A stretch of DNA of 64,000 nucleotides from Novosphingobium ginsenosidimutans (lineage in GTDB: Bacteria > Pseudomonadota > Alphaproteobacteria > Sphingomonadales > Sphingomonadaceae). Each line of letters opens with the position of its first letter. Position 1 is the stretch's first letter. Location of the stretch: assembly GCF_007954425.1 (NCBI RefSeq), contig NZ_CP042345.1, positions 1,116,001 through 1,180,000 of the forward strand, given 5' to 3'. The position numbers and the translations under genes are program-made. This document shows positions 1-8,421 of this stretch, piece by piece. Below the pieces are notes generated by a model that was not told where the DNA came from, did no database searches, and worked only from the letters and a program-made list of their open reading frames with translations.

Positions 1-55
1 GCTTGACCGGATCAAGCCGGGTCGGGGCAGTGGCCAAGAGGGCAAGGGTGCTCAT
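1..55 (-). CDS. tolQ: Tol-Pal protein TolQ, N-terminal fragment (cut by window edge)
   Basis: Only the first 18 codons are present; they read MSTLALLATAPTRLDPVK, and the frame runs open off the left edge. The start ATG overlaps the stop of ybgC by one base (TGATG), so the two are translationally coupled. ybgC followed by tolQ is the standard opening of the tol-pal cluster, and a short leader containing RLDP before the first membrane helix suits alphaproteobacterial TolQ. TolQ would be the MotA/ExbB-like inner-membrane proton channel subunit that energises TolA. The call rests mainly on gene order, because no diagnostic domain is inside the window. Confidence 0.65.
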   Translation of the reverse strand, partial: MSTLALLATAPTRLDPVK

Positions 56-510
56 CAGGATCCTTCGGGCATGATAGTGGCAAAGGCATCGCGCCAGGCA
101 GCGGGCATTCGCCGCGGGCGGCCTTCGGGAGAAACAAAACCGATGCGCAGCCGCGCTTCGGAAAGGAGGCGACCGTCCTCGTGCCGCGCCACCTGGTGCA
201 TCCGGCAACTTGCTGCACCAAGGTCTTCGCAGGTCGTCTCAATCTGCACGGCATCGTCCAGCCGCGCCGGGGCGGCATAGCGAATGGTTAGCTCGGTCAC
301 CGCAAAGGCTCCCTCGCCAGCCTCGTTGACCGCCCGCTGGTCGATCCCGAGCAGGCGGACGAAATCCGACCGGGCACGCTCGAACCAGCGCAGGTAATTG
401 GCGTGATAGACCACGCCCGAGAGGTCCGTATCCTCGAAATAGGCGCGCACGGCAAAGCGGTGCACCTTGCCATCGACCAGGCCCGAGGGGGCAGGGGGGA
501 ACGTCGCCAT
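55..510 (-). CDS. ybgC: YbgC-type acyl-CoA thioesterase of the tol-pal cluster
   Basis: A 151-residue single hot-dog-fold protein of the 4-hydroxybenzoyl-CoA thioesterase family. The active-site signature EDTDLSGVVYHANYL is at residues 26-40, with the family's aspartates and conserved His36, followed by RWFERARSDF. YbgC proteins hydrolyse short or medium acyl-CoA or acyl-ACP in the cytoplasm and are linked to phospholipid metabolism and the Tol-Pal system. The gene sits 44 bp after the HIT gene and overlaps the start of tolQ. Length is a little above the usual 130-140 residues because of a short N-terminal extension. Confidence 0.9.
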   Translation of the reverse strand: MATFPPAPSGLVDGKVHRFAVRAYFEDTDLSGVVYHANYLRWFERARSDFVRLLGIDQRAVNEAGEGAFAVTELTIRYAAPARLDDAVQIETTCEDLGAASCRMHQVARHEDGRLLSEARLRIGFVSPEGRPRRMPAAWRDAFATIMPEGS

Positions 511-554
511 GCCCCCGCCTTAGCCGGGGCGCGACTCGCAGGGCAAGAGCGCGA

Positions 555-938
555 TCAGTCGAACCGCGCCAGCATCGGGCCAAGCGGCTTGCCGCCGAAC
601 AGATGGACGTGAAGATGCGGCACTTCCTGGTGGCCGTGCTGGCCGATGTTGGCGAGCAGGCGATAGCCCGGCTCGACCAGCCCCAGGCTGCGCGCGACAT
701 GGCCGACTGCGCGGACGAAGCCGGCGATCTCTTCGGCCGAAGCCCCGGCCGAGAAATCATCCCAGCTGACGTAAGGCCCCTTTGGGATCACCAGCACGTG
801 CGTTGGCGCCTGCGGGTTGATGTCGTGGAACGCGAGCGCCCACTCGTCCTCGTAGACCGTGCGGTTCGGGATTTCGCCGCGCAAGATCTTCGCGAAGACG
901 TTGTGGTCGTCATAGGGCAGGGTAGGATCGATCGGCAT
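555..938 (-). CDS. HIT-family nucleotide-binding protein (HinT-like)
   Basis: A 127-residue histidine-triad protein. The triad HxHxH is HLHVH at residues 108-112, with His110 the expected nucleophile; the N-terminal NVFAKILRGEIP and the central HVLVIPK are typical of the HinT/PKCI branch. Members hydrolyse adenosine 5'-phosphoramidates and aminoacyl-adenylates in the cytoplasm. The start shares one base with the stop of hisE (TAATG), so the gene is read as the last part of the histidine operon. A HIT gene directly behind hisE is a common alphaproteobacterial arrangement, but no role in histidine synthesis is shown. Confidence 0.92.
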   Translation of the reverse strand: MPIDPTLPYDDHNVFAKILRGEIPNRTVYEDEWALAFHDINPQAPTHVLVIPKGPYVSWDDFSAGASAEEIAGFVRAVGHVARSLGLVEPGYRLLANIGQHGHQEVPHLHVHLFGGKPLGPMLARFD

Positions 939-1252
939 TATTCGCTCCGGCTGGCCTTTTCGGCGATCCCGCTGGTTCCTTCGCGGCGCTCAAGCTCGGC
1001 CAGGACCTGGGCAAAGGGAATATCATGCTCAGCCAGCAGAATGAGCAGGTGGAAGATCAAGTCCGCCGCCTCGGCCACTTCTTGCTCGTGCGTTCCCGCA
1101 AGGTGGGCAATGATCAGTTCAACCGCCTCTTCGCCGACTTTCTGGGCGACCGCATCCCCACCCTTCGCGTGCAGTTTGGCGACATAGCTGGAGCCTGGAT
1201 CGCCATCGAAACGCGCGCGAATCACAGCTTCAAGGCGTGAGATTGTGTCCAT
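938..1252 (-). CDS. hisE: Phosphoribosyl-ATP pyrophosphatase HisE
   Basis: A 104-residue all-alpha MazG-like protein catalysing the second step of histidine synthesis: PRATP is hydrolysed to PRAMP and pyrophosphate. The metal-binding core GEEAVELIIA is at residues 40-49 (Glu41, Glu42, Glu45), and SSYVAKL lies upstream. It is a stand-alone HisE, not fused to HisI; no hisI is in this window. It starts 2 bp after the hisF stop and ends by sharing one base with the HIT gene. Confidence 0.95.
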   Translation of the reverse strand: MDTISRLEAVIRARFDGDPGSSYVAKLHAKGGDAVAQKVGEEAVELIIAHLAGTHEQEVAEAADLIFHLLILLAEHDIPFAQVLAELERREGTSGIAEKASRSE

Positions 1253-1254
1253 CG

Positions 1255-2013
1255 CTACCCTCTCGCCGGAAGTCCCGCCCGGCGCAAGGCCGCGTGCGCC
1301 TCGGCAATGGTGTGCTTGCCGAAGTGAAAGATCGAGGCGGCCAGGACCGCGCTGGCGTGACCCCTAGTAACGCCTTCGACCAGGTGATCGAGTGTCCCCA
1401 CCCCGCCGCTGGCAATCACCGGCACCGACACGGCATCGGCGATCGTGCGGGTGAGTTCCAGGTCATAGCCGGCCTGGGTGCCATCGCCGTCCATCGAGGT
1501 GACCAGCAATTCGCCCGCACCCAGCTCGGCCAGCCGGATCGCGTGCGCCACGGCATCGATCCCGGTCGCCTGGCGGCCGCCGTGGGTGAAGATCTCCCAG
1601 TGATCGCCCTGCCGCCGCGCATCGACCGAGGCGACGACGCACTGGCTACCGAACCGCTCGGCAATCTCGGCCACCACTTCGGGCCGGCTGACGGCGGCGG
1701 AATTGACCGCCACCTTGTCGGCCCCGGCCAGCAGCAGTGCCCGGGCATCCTCGACCGCACGGACCCCGCCGCCGACAGTCAGCGGCATGAAGCAGACTTC
1801 GGCAGTGCGCCGAACCACATCCAGCAAGGTTCCGCGCCCTTCGTGGCTGGCGCTGATATCGAGGAAACACAGCTCATCCGCCCCGGCCGCGTCATAGGCC
1901 CGCGCCTGCTCGACCGGATCGCCGGCATCCTTGAGGTCGACGAAGTTCACGCCCTTGACCACCCGGCCATTGGCGACATCGAGACAGGGAATGACCCGGA
2001 CGCGGACGGTCAT
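1255..2013 (-). CDS. hisF: Imidazole glycerol phosphate synthase, cyclase subunit HisF
   Basis: A 252-residue (beta/alpha)8 barrel. The catalytic aspartates are visible as Asp12 ([11 protein letters not shown]) and Asp131 (VASVDARR), with phosphate-binding glycines at GGGV (81-84) and in the C-terminal half (VIASGGVGT). HisF uses ammonia delivered by HisH to convert PRFAR to imidazole glycerol phosphate and AICAR. It starts in a 4-bp overlap with hisA and lies two genes after hisH, its obligate partner. Length is standard for the family. Confidence 0.97.
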   Translation of the reverse strand: MTVRVRVIPCLDVANGRVVKGVNFVDLKDAGDPVEQARAYDAAGADELCFLDISASHEGRGTLLDVVRRTAEVCFMPLTVGGGVRAVEDARALLLAGADKVAVNSAAVSRPEVVAEIAERFGSQCVVASVDARRQGDHWEIFTHGGRQATGIDAVAHAIRLAELGAGELLVTSMDGDGTQAGYDLELTRTIADAVSVPVIASGGVGTLDHLVEGVTRGHASAVLAASIFHFGKHTIAEAHAALRRAGLPARG

Positions 2014-2738
2014 GCCCGGTTCGCCATCGCAATCGCCGCCGCCAGATCGAGCCGGCCTTCGTAGAGCGCGCGGCCGGTGATCACGCCTTCGATCCCGTCG
2101 ACCGCGTGGAGCGAGAGGATGTGGATGTCATCCAGCCCCTTCACGCCGCCACTGGCGATCACCGGAATGTCGACCTGGCGGGCGAGGTCAACCGTGGCCT
2201 CGATGTTGACGCCCTTGAGCAGGCCGTCACGGCCGATATCAGTGAACAGCAGACTGGCAACCCCGGCATCCTCGAAGCGGCGCGCGAGATCGACCACCGG
2301 TACGTCGGACACTTCGGCCCAGCCCTCGGTCGCGACCATGCCATCGCGGGCATCGACCGCGACGACGATCCCGCCCGGAAACTCGCGCGCCATGTCCTTG
2401 ACGAATTCGGGATCCTTGAGCGCAGCCGAACCCATCACCACCCGGCTCACGCCAAGATCGAACCAGCCCTCAACCGCCTCACGCGTGCGGATCCCGCCGC
2501 CCAACTGGACGTGGCCTTCGAACACTTCGAGGATCGATTCGACCGCAGCCCGGTTCTCAGCCCGACCGGCGAAGCTGCCGTCGAGATCGACCGCGTGCAG
2601 GAACTGCGAACCGGCAGCAGCAAAGAGCTGCGCCTGTGCCGCCGGATTGTCGCCATAGACCGTCGCGCGGTCCATATCGCCTTCCGACAGGCGAACGACC
2701 TGGCCGCCCTTGAGGTCAATGGCCGGAAAGACAATCAT
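2010..2738 (-). CDS. hisA: Phosphoribosylformimino-AICAR ribotide isomerase HisA
   Basis: A 242-residue (beta/alpha)8 barrel, paralogous to HisF. General acid/base residues are Asp8 (FPAIDLKGG) and Asp129 (VVAVDARDG); phosphate loops GGGIR (80-84) and ASGGV are present. It carries out the Amadori-type isomerisation of ProFAR to PRFAR in the cytoplasm. The start overlaps the hisH stop by 4 bp and the stop overlaps the hisF start by 4 bp, so translation is coupled. No sign of the bifunctional PriA substitution is needed here, as this is a Gram-negative his operon. Confidence 0.97.
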   Translation of the reverse strand: MIVFPAIDLKGGQVVRLSEGDMDRATVYGDNPAAQAQLFAAAGSQFLHAVDLDGSFAGRAENRAAVESILEVFEGHVQLGGGIRTREAVEGWFDLGVSRVVMGSAALKDPEFVKDMAREFPGGIVVAVDARDGMVATEGWAEVSDVPVVDLARRFEDAGVASLLFTDIGRDGLLKGVNIEATVDLARQVDIPVIASGGVKGLDDIHILSLHAVDGIEGVITGRALYEGRLDLAAAIAMANRA

Positions 2739-3355
2739 GGCTTCCAGTCCAGGAACGCACGAAGCAGCGCCAGACCATAGGCCTGGCTCTTCTCCGGATG
2801 GAATTGCACCCCTAGGATCGTGTCACGCCCAACCGCAGCAACCAGGCCGCCGCCATGGTCGGTCATCGCCAGGGCATGGTGCCCGTCCTCGGGCACGAAA
2901 TGGTAGGAGTGCAGAAAATAGGCCTCACCCGCTTCAAGTAGCGGGGCGTGCGGGCGGACGATCACATCATTCCAGCCCATGTGCGGGATCTTGATCGCCG
3001 GATCGGTCCGCTCGACCAGCCGCACTTCGCCGCCAATCCAGTCAAGCCCTGGCGTAACCCCATGCTCGACCCCGCGCGAGGCGAGCAGTTGCATGCCGAC
3101 ACAGATGCCGAGGAACGGCGCAGCGCCGATCAGCACGCGTTCGGTCATCGCCTCAACCAGATGCGGGATGGCCCGCAGCCCTTCGGCGCAGGCCTTGAAA
3201 CTGCCGACGCCGGGAAGAACGATGCGATCTGCGGCGCGGACAACGTCCGGGTCGGCGGTGATCTGGACGCCTTCCGCCCCTGCTGCCTTCAGTGCATTGG
3301 CAACGGAGTGAAGGTTTCCCGCGCCGTAATCGACGAGGGCAACGACTTCAGCCAC
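2735..3355 (-). CDS. hisH: Imidazole glycerol phosphate synthase, glutamine amidotransferase subunit HisH
   Basis: A 206-residue class I glutaminase when begun at the GTG at 3355. I chose this start because it is 8 bp inside the end of hisB and gives the standard [14 protein letters not shown] beginning; the same frame is open further upstream, but only as a shadow of hisB. The triad is Cys85 (LGICVGMQL), His186 and Glu188 (QFHPEKS). HisH releases ammonia from glutamine for HisF. The GTG start and overlap imply coupling with hisB to keep pathway stoichiometry. Confidence 0.95.
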   Translation of the reverse strand: MAEVVALVDYGAGNLHSVANALKAAGAEGVQITADPDVVRAADRIVLPGVGSFKACAEGLRAIPHLVEAMTERVLIGAAPFLGICVGMQLLASRGVEHGVTPGLDWIGGEVRLVERTDPAIKIPHMGWNDVIVRPHAPLLEAGEAYFLHSYHFVPEDGHHALAMTDHGGGLVAAVGRDTILGVQFHPEKSQAYGLALLRAFLDWKP

Positions 3356-3941
3356 CGAGCTGGCCTTTGGTGCTGGGAATCGCTCCGCCCTTGCGCGGAT
3401 CGAGTTCCACCGCCTGCCGCATCGCCCGGGCGAAGCCCTTGTAGATGCCTTCGCAGATGTGGTGGTTGTTTGTGCCGTAGAGCAGCTCGATATGGAGCGT
3501 GATGCCGACGGCCTGGGCAATCGACTGGAACCAGTGCTCGAACAGTTCGGTGTCCATTTCGCCCAGCCGTTCCTGGGTGAACTTGGCGTTCCAGACCAGC
3601 CAGGGGCGGCCCGAAATGTCGAGCGCGACGCGGGCCAGCGCCTCGTCCATCGGGCTGTAGGCCGTGCCATAACGGCCGATCCCGGCCTTGTCGCCCAAGG
3701 CCTCGGAAATGGCCTGGCCGATCGCAATCGCGCTGTCCTCGGTCGTATGGTGCTGATCGACGTGGAGATCGCCCTTCACGTGGCAGGTGATGTCAATCAG
3801 CGAGTGGCGGCTGAACTGCTCGATCATGTGATCGAGAAAGCCGATCCCGGTGCTAACATCATAGGACCCCGTCCCGTCGAGGTTCACTTCGACGAGGATG
3901 TCGGTTTCGTGAGTCTTGCGGGCGATCCGTCCGGTACGCAT
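3348..3941 (-). CDS. hisB: Imidazoleglycerol-phosphate dehydratase HisB
   Basis: A 197-residue monofunctional dehydratase, without the phosphatase domain of enteric HisB. The metal-binding histidine runs characteristic of the family are visible: [27 protein letters not shown] and NNHHICEG. It dehydrates imidazole glycerol phosphate to imidazole acetol phosphate using a manganese cluster. It is the first gene of the minus-strand his operon in this window; the 83-bp gap to divergent sspB should hold its promoter. No attenuator-like His-codon leader is seen in that gap. Confidence 0.97.
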   Translation of the reverse strand: MRTGRIARKTHETDILVEVNLDGTGSYDVSTGIGFLDHMIEQFSRHSLIDITCHVKGDLHVDQHHTTEDSAIAIGQAISEALGDKAGIGRYGTAYSPMDEALARVALDISGRPWLVWNAKFTQERLGEMDTELFEHWFQSIAQAVGITLHIELLYGTNNHHICEGIYKGFARAMRQAVELDPRKGGAIPSTKGQLGG

Positions 3942-4024
3942 GGGGCTGGCCTATAGGCCCGAAACGGCAGCACGCAAGCGGTTTGCCCTTGACCGTGGCG
4001 AGCACCGTGGCCACTTGTGAAGTC

Positions 4025-4510
4025 ATGACTGATGATGCGCAGGACAGCCTGATCCCATACGACGAAATCGTGCAGGAGGCGCTGCGCGCCGTGGTCGGCC
4101 GGGTGCTTGGCCAGATCGTGGCCTCCGGCGGGACCCTGCCGGGCGAGCATCATTTCTACATCACCTTCAAGACCGGCGCGCCGGGGGTGTCGATCCCGCC
4201 CCACCTGCGGGAGCGCTTTCCGGACGAGATGACCATCGTTCTCCAGAACAAGTTCTGGGATTTGGGCGTCGATGATCAGGGCTTTACCGTCGGGCTGACC
4301 TTCAACCAGGTACCCGCCAAGCTCGACGTGCCGTTCAGCGCGATCACCGCTTTCGTCGATCCCGCGGTCGATTTTGGCCTGCAATTCCAGGCGCTGGGCC
4401 AAGATGACGAGCCCGAGCCGCACGACGAGGCCGAGAATGACGGTCCGCCGGCAGCCGACGGGGAAACAGGCTCGAACGTCGTCTCGGTCGATTTCGGGCG
4501 CAAGAAATGA
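4025..4510 (+). CDS. sspB: ClpXP adaptor SspB (alphaproteobacterial type)
   Basis: A 161-residue protein starting at the ATG at 4025 (MTDDAQDSLIPYDEIV); the frame is open 14 codons further upstream, but without family similarity. The core HFYITFKTGAPGV, LRERFPDEMTIVLQNKFWDL and LTFNQVPAKLDVPF is the SspB peptide-binding fold. An acidic linker of about 40 residues follows, ending in SVDFGRKK, the short basic tail that in SspB proteins docks on the ClpX zinc-binding domain. SspB tethers ssrA-tagged and other substrates to ClpXP. It overlaps the next gene by 4 bp (ATGA). Confidence 0.88.
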   Translation: MTDDAQDSLIPYDEIVQEALRAVVGRVLGQIVASGGTLPGEHHFYITFKTGAPGVSIPPHLRERFPDEMTIVLQNKFWDLGVDDQGFTVGLTFNQVPAKLDVPFSAITAFVDPAVDFGLQFQALGQDDEPEPHDEAENDGPPAADGETGSNVVSVDFGRKK

Positions 4511-4788
4511 CCTCGCCCGATCGCATCCTCGCCCGGCTGGCGCGCCACGGCGGCGGCACCCTGCTCAACCGCGTGGTCGACAAGGTGCTGCCCGACACGC
4601 CAAGCGAAGAAAAGGTCAAGCGCAACATCTTTGCCGGGATTGCGGGCGCCGTGGCGATGCGCGTGGCGACGCGTTCGGTCCCGGGGGCGATTGTGGTCAC
4701 CTCGGGCCTGGTCGCCAAGAAGCTTTATGACCGGCGCAAGGCCCGTAAAGGCAAGGCGACAGGGCAAAACCCCAAGCCCAAGGCTTGA
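4507..4788 (+). CDS. Small conserved protein of unknown function (93 aa)
   Basis: Not recognised. The protein has an amphipathic N-terminal part (MTSPDRILARLARHGGGTLL), a central weakly hydrophobic stretch (residues 39-70) that could associate with or cross a membrane once, and a very basic C-terminus rich in Lys/Arg and ending PKPKA. It starts inside the last codons of sspB (ATGA overlap) and ends 21 bp before gmk, so it belongs to the sspB-gmk transcription unit. Its codon usage matches its neighbours and coupling to sspB argues that it is translated. Confidence 0.7.
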   Translation: MTSPDRILARLARHGGGTLLNRVVDKVLPDTPSEEKVKRNIFAGIAGAVAMRVATRSVPGAIVVTSGLVAKKLYDRRKARKGKATGQNPKPKA

Positions 4789-4809
4789 TCACGCGCGCGC
4801 CATGCGCGA

Positions 4810-5472
4810 ATGGAGCGCATGGTCGAAGCCGCCAATTCCGCCAGCAATGCCCTGCAACGCCGCGGGCTTATGCTGATCCTGTCCTCGCCATCTGGCGCCG
4901 GGAAAACCACGATCAGCCGCATGCTGCTTGAGCGTGATCCGCAGATCGCCCTCTCCGTCTCCGCCACCACCCGCCCGATCCGGCCGGGCGAAGTTGACGG
5001 GGTGCACTACCACTTCGTCAACCAGGCCGAGTTCGACCGGATGGTCGAGGCAGACGAATTCTATGAATGGGCAACCGTTTTCGGTCACAGCTATGGCACG
5101 CCGAAGGCCCAGATCCGCGCTGGACTGAAGGAAGGGCAGGACTTCCTGTTCGACATTGACTGGCAGGGCACCCAGCAGCTTTACCAAAAGGACCAGCAGG
5201 ACGTGGTCCGGGTCTTCATCCTGCCGCCCAGCATTGATGAGCTGCGCCGCCGCCTGACCGGGCGCGGGACCGACAGCCCCGAAGTGATCGCCGCCCGCAT
5301 GGAACGCGCCCGGGCCGAAATCAGTCACTGGGACGGCTACGACTATGTCGTGATCAATGACGACATCGAGGCCTGTTACCACCAGGTCTGCGAAATCCTC
5401 CACGCTGAACGCATGAAACGCGCCCGCCAAACCGGGCTGATCGGCTTCGTGCGGGAACTGATGCGGGATTAA
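4810..5472 (+). CDS. gmk: Guanylate kinase
   Basis: A 220-residue P-loop kinase that phosphorylates GMP to GDP with ATP. The Walker A loop SSPSGAGKTT is at residues 25-34; the GMP-binding region follows as SVSATTRPIRPGEVDGVHY, then FYEWATVFGHSYGTP and the FDIDWQGTQQL strand. The N-terminus is about 15-20 residues longer than in E. coli Gmk; Met4 at 4819 is an alternative start. The stop overlaps the convergent SMP-30 gene by 4 bp (TTAA), so the two transcripts must read into each other. Confidence 0.96.
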   Translation: MERMVEAANSASNALQRRGLMLILSSPSGAGKTTISRMLLERDPQIALSVSATTRPIRPGEVDGVHYHFVNQAEFDRMVEADEFYEWATVFGHSYGTPKAQIRAGLKEGQDFLFDIDWQGTQQLYQKDQQDVVRVFILPPSIDELRRRLTGRGTDSPEVIAARMERARAEISHWDGYDYVVINDDIEACYHQVCEILHAERMKRARQTGLIGFVRELMRD

Positions 5473-6347
5473 GGCCAGCCGGCGCGGCCGACGTCCACTT
5501 CGGCCACCAGCACCTTGCCGCCGGGGGTCTTGCCCGGCCCGGTTCCGGGCGCCACCAGCATGAACAGGTGCCGGCCTTCGGGACCGCCGAGCATGCAGGC
5601 ATAGCAGTTGAGATCGCCGGTCGGGATGACTTCGAGCACTTCGCCGCCAGCGGCGATCAGCACGCATTCGGGGGCCGTCGGGTTGGCGATCCAGACCGCG
5701 CCGTTGGCATCAAGGCAAATCCCGTCGGGCAGGCGCGGCAGGGTGGTGGCAAACAGCTGCCGATTGGTCAGCGATCCGTCCTCGCCAATGTCGAACTGGG
5801 TTAATCGCCCCCCGAAGGTTTCAGCCAGGATCAGGTGTTGGCCATCAGGCGTGATCACGGCTCCGTTGGGAAACGAAAACCGCTCACCCGGGGCGGCATC
5901 ACCAACCGAGCCATCTGGCTGGATGAGGGCCAGCACGGTGGTCGGGTGATCGGCCATGACCCCGGCCGGTCCGCGCTCAGCCAGGGCAGCGCCCAGATCG
6001 AAACCGAAGTTGCCGACATAGGCCCGGCCCTGCGCGTCAACGACCATGTCGTTGCACATGAACGCGGAGTGATCAGTCAGGTCGGCGTGCAGTTCGAAGC
6101 GGCCATCGGGCCAGCGCCGCCAGACCTGGCGCAGCTCCATCCGCACCACCAGCAATGAGCCATCGGGCATCCAGCCAAGGCCCGATGGCTGGCCTTCTAG
6201 CTTCAGCTCGACCCGCAGGTCACCCGCGAGGTCGAGCGAATAGACGCAGTGGGCATAAAAGTCCGAGAACCACAGGCGTCCGTTGCGCCAGCGCGGCCCC
6301 TCACCGAAATGGATGCCGCTGGCGAGGGTGCGGACCTGGCGTTTCAC
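5469..6347 (-). CDS. SMP-30/gluconolactonase-family lactone hydrolase
   Basis: A 292-residue six-bladed beta-propeller of the SMP-30/LRE family. The metal ligand Glu16 is in HFGEGPRW near the N-terminus; later blades show CNDMVVDAQGRAYVGN and LPDGICLDANGAVWIANP with the expected Asn and Asp ligands. Family members open sugar lactones or related cyclic esters using Ca2+ or Zn2+. It is the last gene of a minus-strand set with an SDR 3 bp upstream and paired acyl-CoA dehydrogenases beyond, suggesting it acts on a lactone intermediate of the same catabolic route. Substrate cannot be told from sequence. Confidence 0.85.
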   Translation of the reverse strand: MKRQVRTLASGIHFGEGPRWRNGRLWFSDFYAHCVYSLDLAGDLRVELKLEGQPSGLGWMPDGSLLVVRMELRQVWRRWPDGRFELHADLTDHSAFMCNDMVVDAQGRAYVGNFGFDLGAALAERGPAGVMADHPTTVLALIQPDGSVGDAAPGERFSFPNGAVITPDGQHLILAETFGGRLTQFDIGEDGSLTNRQLFATTLPRLPDGICLDANGAVWIANPTAPECVLIAAGGEVLEVIPTGDLNCYACMLGGPEGRHLFMLVAPGTGPGKTPGGKVLVAEVDVGRAGWP

Positions 6348-6350
6348 GGC

Positions 6351-7169
6351 TCAGTGCCCGCCCGAGGCGTCCTGGAACACTTCCGGCACCCAGCCGTTGA
6401 CGATGCCGCCATCGATGGGGATCGTCGTGCCGACGACATAGTCGCCCGCCCGGCTGGCGAGATAGATCGCCCCGCCAGCCATATCCTCGGCCACGCCGAC
6501 GCGCTTGTAGGGGATGCCCTTGGCGCTGCCTTCGGGGTTGCGGGCGGCGGCCTTGTTCATCTCGCTCGGGAAAGCGCCCGGGCCGATCCCGCTGACGACG
6601 ATGTTGTCCTTGATCAACCGCGCGGCGAGCCGCTTGGTCAGGTGAATCACCGCCGCCTTGGAGGCTTGGTAGGAATAGGTTTCCCACGGGTTCGGTCGCA
6701 TCCCGTCGATCGAGGCGATGTTGATCACCTTGGCTGGGGCCTGGAAGCTGCCGGCCGCCTTGAGCAGACCGTGGAGCTGCTGGGTCAGGAAGAACAGGCT
6801 CTTGACGTTGAGGTCCATCACCTTGTCCCAGCCGGCTTCGGGGAACTGGTCAAACTCTGCCCCCCAGGCCGCCCCGGCATTGTTGACCAGGATATCGAGC
6901 TTGCTCTCGCGGGCCGACAGCTCTGCCACCAGCCGCTTCAGGTCTTCCATCTGGCTGAGGTCGCCCGGCAGGCCGATCACCTTGCCCGGGTACTGGGCCT
7001 CAAACTCGGCCACCGTCTCGGCGATCTGTTCGCGCTTGCGGGCGGTGATGTAGACCCGCGCACACCCGGCGGCGAGATAGCCTTCCAGGATCATCTTGCC
7101 GATTCCGCGGCTGCCGCCAGTTATCAGGGCCACCTTGCCTTCAAGGCTGAAAAGCTTCGAAAAATCCAT
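6351..7169 (-). CDS. Short-chain dehydrogenase/reductase
   Basis: A 272-residue classical SDR. The cofactor loop GGSRGIGK is at residues 18-25, the structural motif NNAGAAWG follows, the catalytic serine is in INIASIDG, and the Tyr-x3-Lys pair is in YSYQASKAAV. A basic residue in the first loop (SRGIG) and ARKREQ after the second strand suggest preference for NADP(H). It sits 3 bp before the SMP-30 gene and 109 bp after the acyl-CoA dehydrogenase pair, separated by a palindromic repeat. Likely a hydroxy/keto oxidoreductase in the same catabolic unit; substrate unknown. Confidence 0.88.
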   Translation of the reverse strand: MDFSKLFSLEGKVALITGGSRGIGKMILEGYLAAGCARVYITARKREQIAETVAEFEAQYPGKVIGLPGDLSQMEDLKRLVAELSARESKLDILVNNAGAAWGAEFDQFPEAGWDKVMDLNVKSLFFLTQQLHGLLKAAGSFQAPAKVINIASIDGMRPNPWETYSYQASKAAVIHLTKRLAARLIKDNIVVSGIGPGAFPSEMNKAAARNPEGSAKGIPYKRVGVAEDMAGGAIYLASRAGDYVVGTTIPIDGGIVNGWVPEVFQDASGGH

Positions 7170-7185
7170 AACCCAATTCCTTCAT

Positions 7186-7271
7186 CGTCACCCCGGACCT
7201 GATCCGGGGTCCCGCTAGTTTTCGCCCGCCGCAGGAAGGAAGCGGGACCCCGGGTCAAGCCCGGGGTGACG
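7186..7271. repeat. Intergenic inverted repeat, 31-base arms
   Basis: The left arm (7186-7216, starting CGTCACCCCGGA) and the right arm (7241-7271) are near-perfect inverted copies with a handful of mismatches, separated by 24 bases. The arms carry the CCCCGG...TGATCCGGGGTC signature of a palindromic repeat common in intergenic DNA of sphingomonads and relatives. It lies inside a minus-strand gene set, between an acyl-CoA dehydrogenase and an SDR, and could fold in RNA as a processing or partial termination site. No T-tract follows. Confidence 0.85.
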
Positions 7272-7278
7272 GATAAGG

Positions 7279-8418
7279 TCAGTAGCCGCTGAGCTGTGCA
7301 ACGCGCTCGGCATGGTAGTACATGTCGCCCATGAATTCGGCCAACGCCCGGTCGCGCTTCATGTAGAGGCCGATGTCGTACTCGTCGGTCATGCCGATCC
7401 CGCCGTGCATCTGCACCCCTTCCTTGACCGCGAGGCTGGCCGCCTTGCCGGCCTTGGCCTTGGCGACCGAAACCATCAGCTCGGCCTTTTCAGAGCCGGC
7501 ATCGAGCAGCTGCTGCGCCTTGATCACGCTCGCGCGGGCGATCTCCAGCTCCGAGTAGAGGTGCGAGGCGCGATGCTGCAGCGCCTGGAATTCGCCGATC
7601 AGCTGGCCGAACTGCTTGCGCTGCTTGAGGTAGGTGGTGGTCATGTCAAAGGCCCCGCCAGCCACGCCGACGCTTTCCGCTGCCGCGCCAACCCGGCCAG
7701 CGTTGAGCACGCGGTTCAGCAGCTCACGCCCGGCATCGACTTCGCCGATCACGGCATCGGCATCGACCTGGACGCCGTCGAGCTTGACGTGGGTGGCCAT
7801 CGAGCTGTCAACCAGCCGGACTGCGTCCTGGTTCAGGCCAGCGGCGTCCTTGGGTACGGCGAACAGCGTGATCCCGTCCTGGTCGTCATCGGCACCCGCT
7901 GTGCGGGCCGCGACGACCAGCATGTCGGCGCTGCCGCCGTGGACCACGAAGGCCTTCTTGCCGGTCAGCTTGAAGCCGTTGCCGGCACGCTCGGCGCGGG
8001 TGGCGATGCGTTCGGGCCGGTGCTTGGGGCCTTCGTCAATCGCCACAGCGAAGACGCTGTCGCCGGCCAGCAGGCCGGGCAGGTAACGCCCGCGCAGCTC
8101 GTCATTGCCCGCACCAATCGCGGTAGCGGCCATGACCGAGCTGGTCAGGAACGGCGAGGGCGTTAGATTACGGCCGATTTCTTCGAGTACGATCCCAGCC
8201 TCGACATTGCCCATGCCCAGGCCGCCATCAGACTCGCTCACCAGAATGCCGGCAAAGCCCAGCTCGGCAAACTGCTTCCACAGCGCATGGCCGAACCCGT
8301 CCTTGCACTGCTTGTCGCGCCAGTGGCGCAGCTGCTTGGCGATCGTGCCTTCCTCACCCATGAACTGGCGCGCGGTGTCGGCCAGCATGGCCTGGTCTTC
8401 AGTGTGATACAGCGCCAT
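7279..8418 (-). CDS. Acyl-CoA dehydrogenase family protein, probably the non-catalytic partner subunit
   Basis: A 379-residue acyl-CoA dehydrogenase fold: an alpha-helical N-terminal domain, a middle beta domain (GNGFKLTGKKAFV) and a C-terminal helical domain containing RKQFGQLIGEFQALQH and QMHGGIGMTDEYDIG, which contact FAD. The C-terminus reads RDRALAEFMGD rather than the usual catalytic-Glu segment (EGT-like). It lies 3 bp after a second, catalytically complete dehydrogenase. Adjacent complete/incomplete pairs form alpha2-beta2 enzymes in steroid degraders such as actinobacteria, so a heteromer is a reasonable inference. Confidence 0.85.
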   Translation of the reverse strand: MALYHTEDQAMLADTARQFMGEEGTIAKQLRHWRDKQCKDGFGHALWKQFAELGFAGILVSESDGGLGMGNVEAGIVLEEIGRNLTPSPFLTSSVMAATAIGAGNDELRGRYLPGLLAGDSVFAVAIDEGPKHRPERIATRAERAGNGFKLTGKKAFVVHGGSADMLVVAARTAGADDDQDGITLFAVPKDAAGLNQDAVRLVDSSMATHVKLDGVQVDADAVIGEVDAGRELLNRVLNAGRVGAAAESVGVAGGAFDMTTTYLKQRKQFGQLIGEFQALQHRASHLYSELEIARASVIKAQQLLDAGSEKAELMVSVAKAKAGKAASLAVKEGVQMHGGIGMTDEYDIGLYMKRDRALAEFMGDMYYHAERVAQLSGY

Positions 8419-8421
8419 GGT

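Noticed and set aside
3983..4024. Upstream start for sspB, and a TTGACC-17-CACTTG promoter in the same gap
   Set aside because: The extra 14 residues are not family-like, and the -10 is too poor to support a promoter call.
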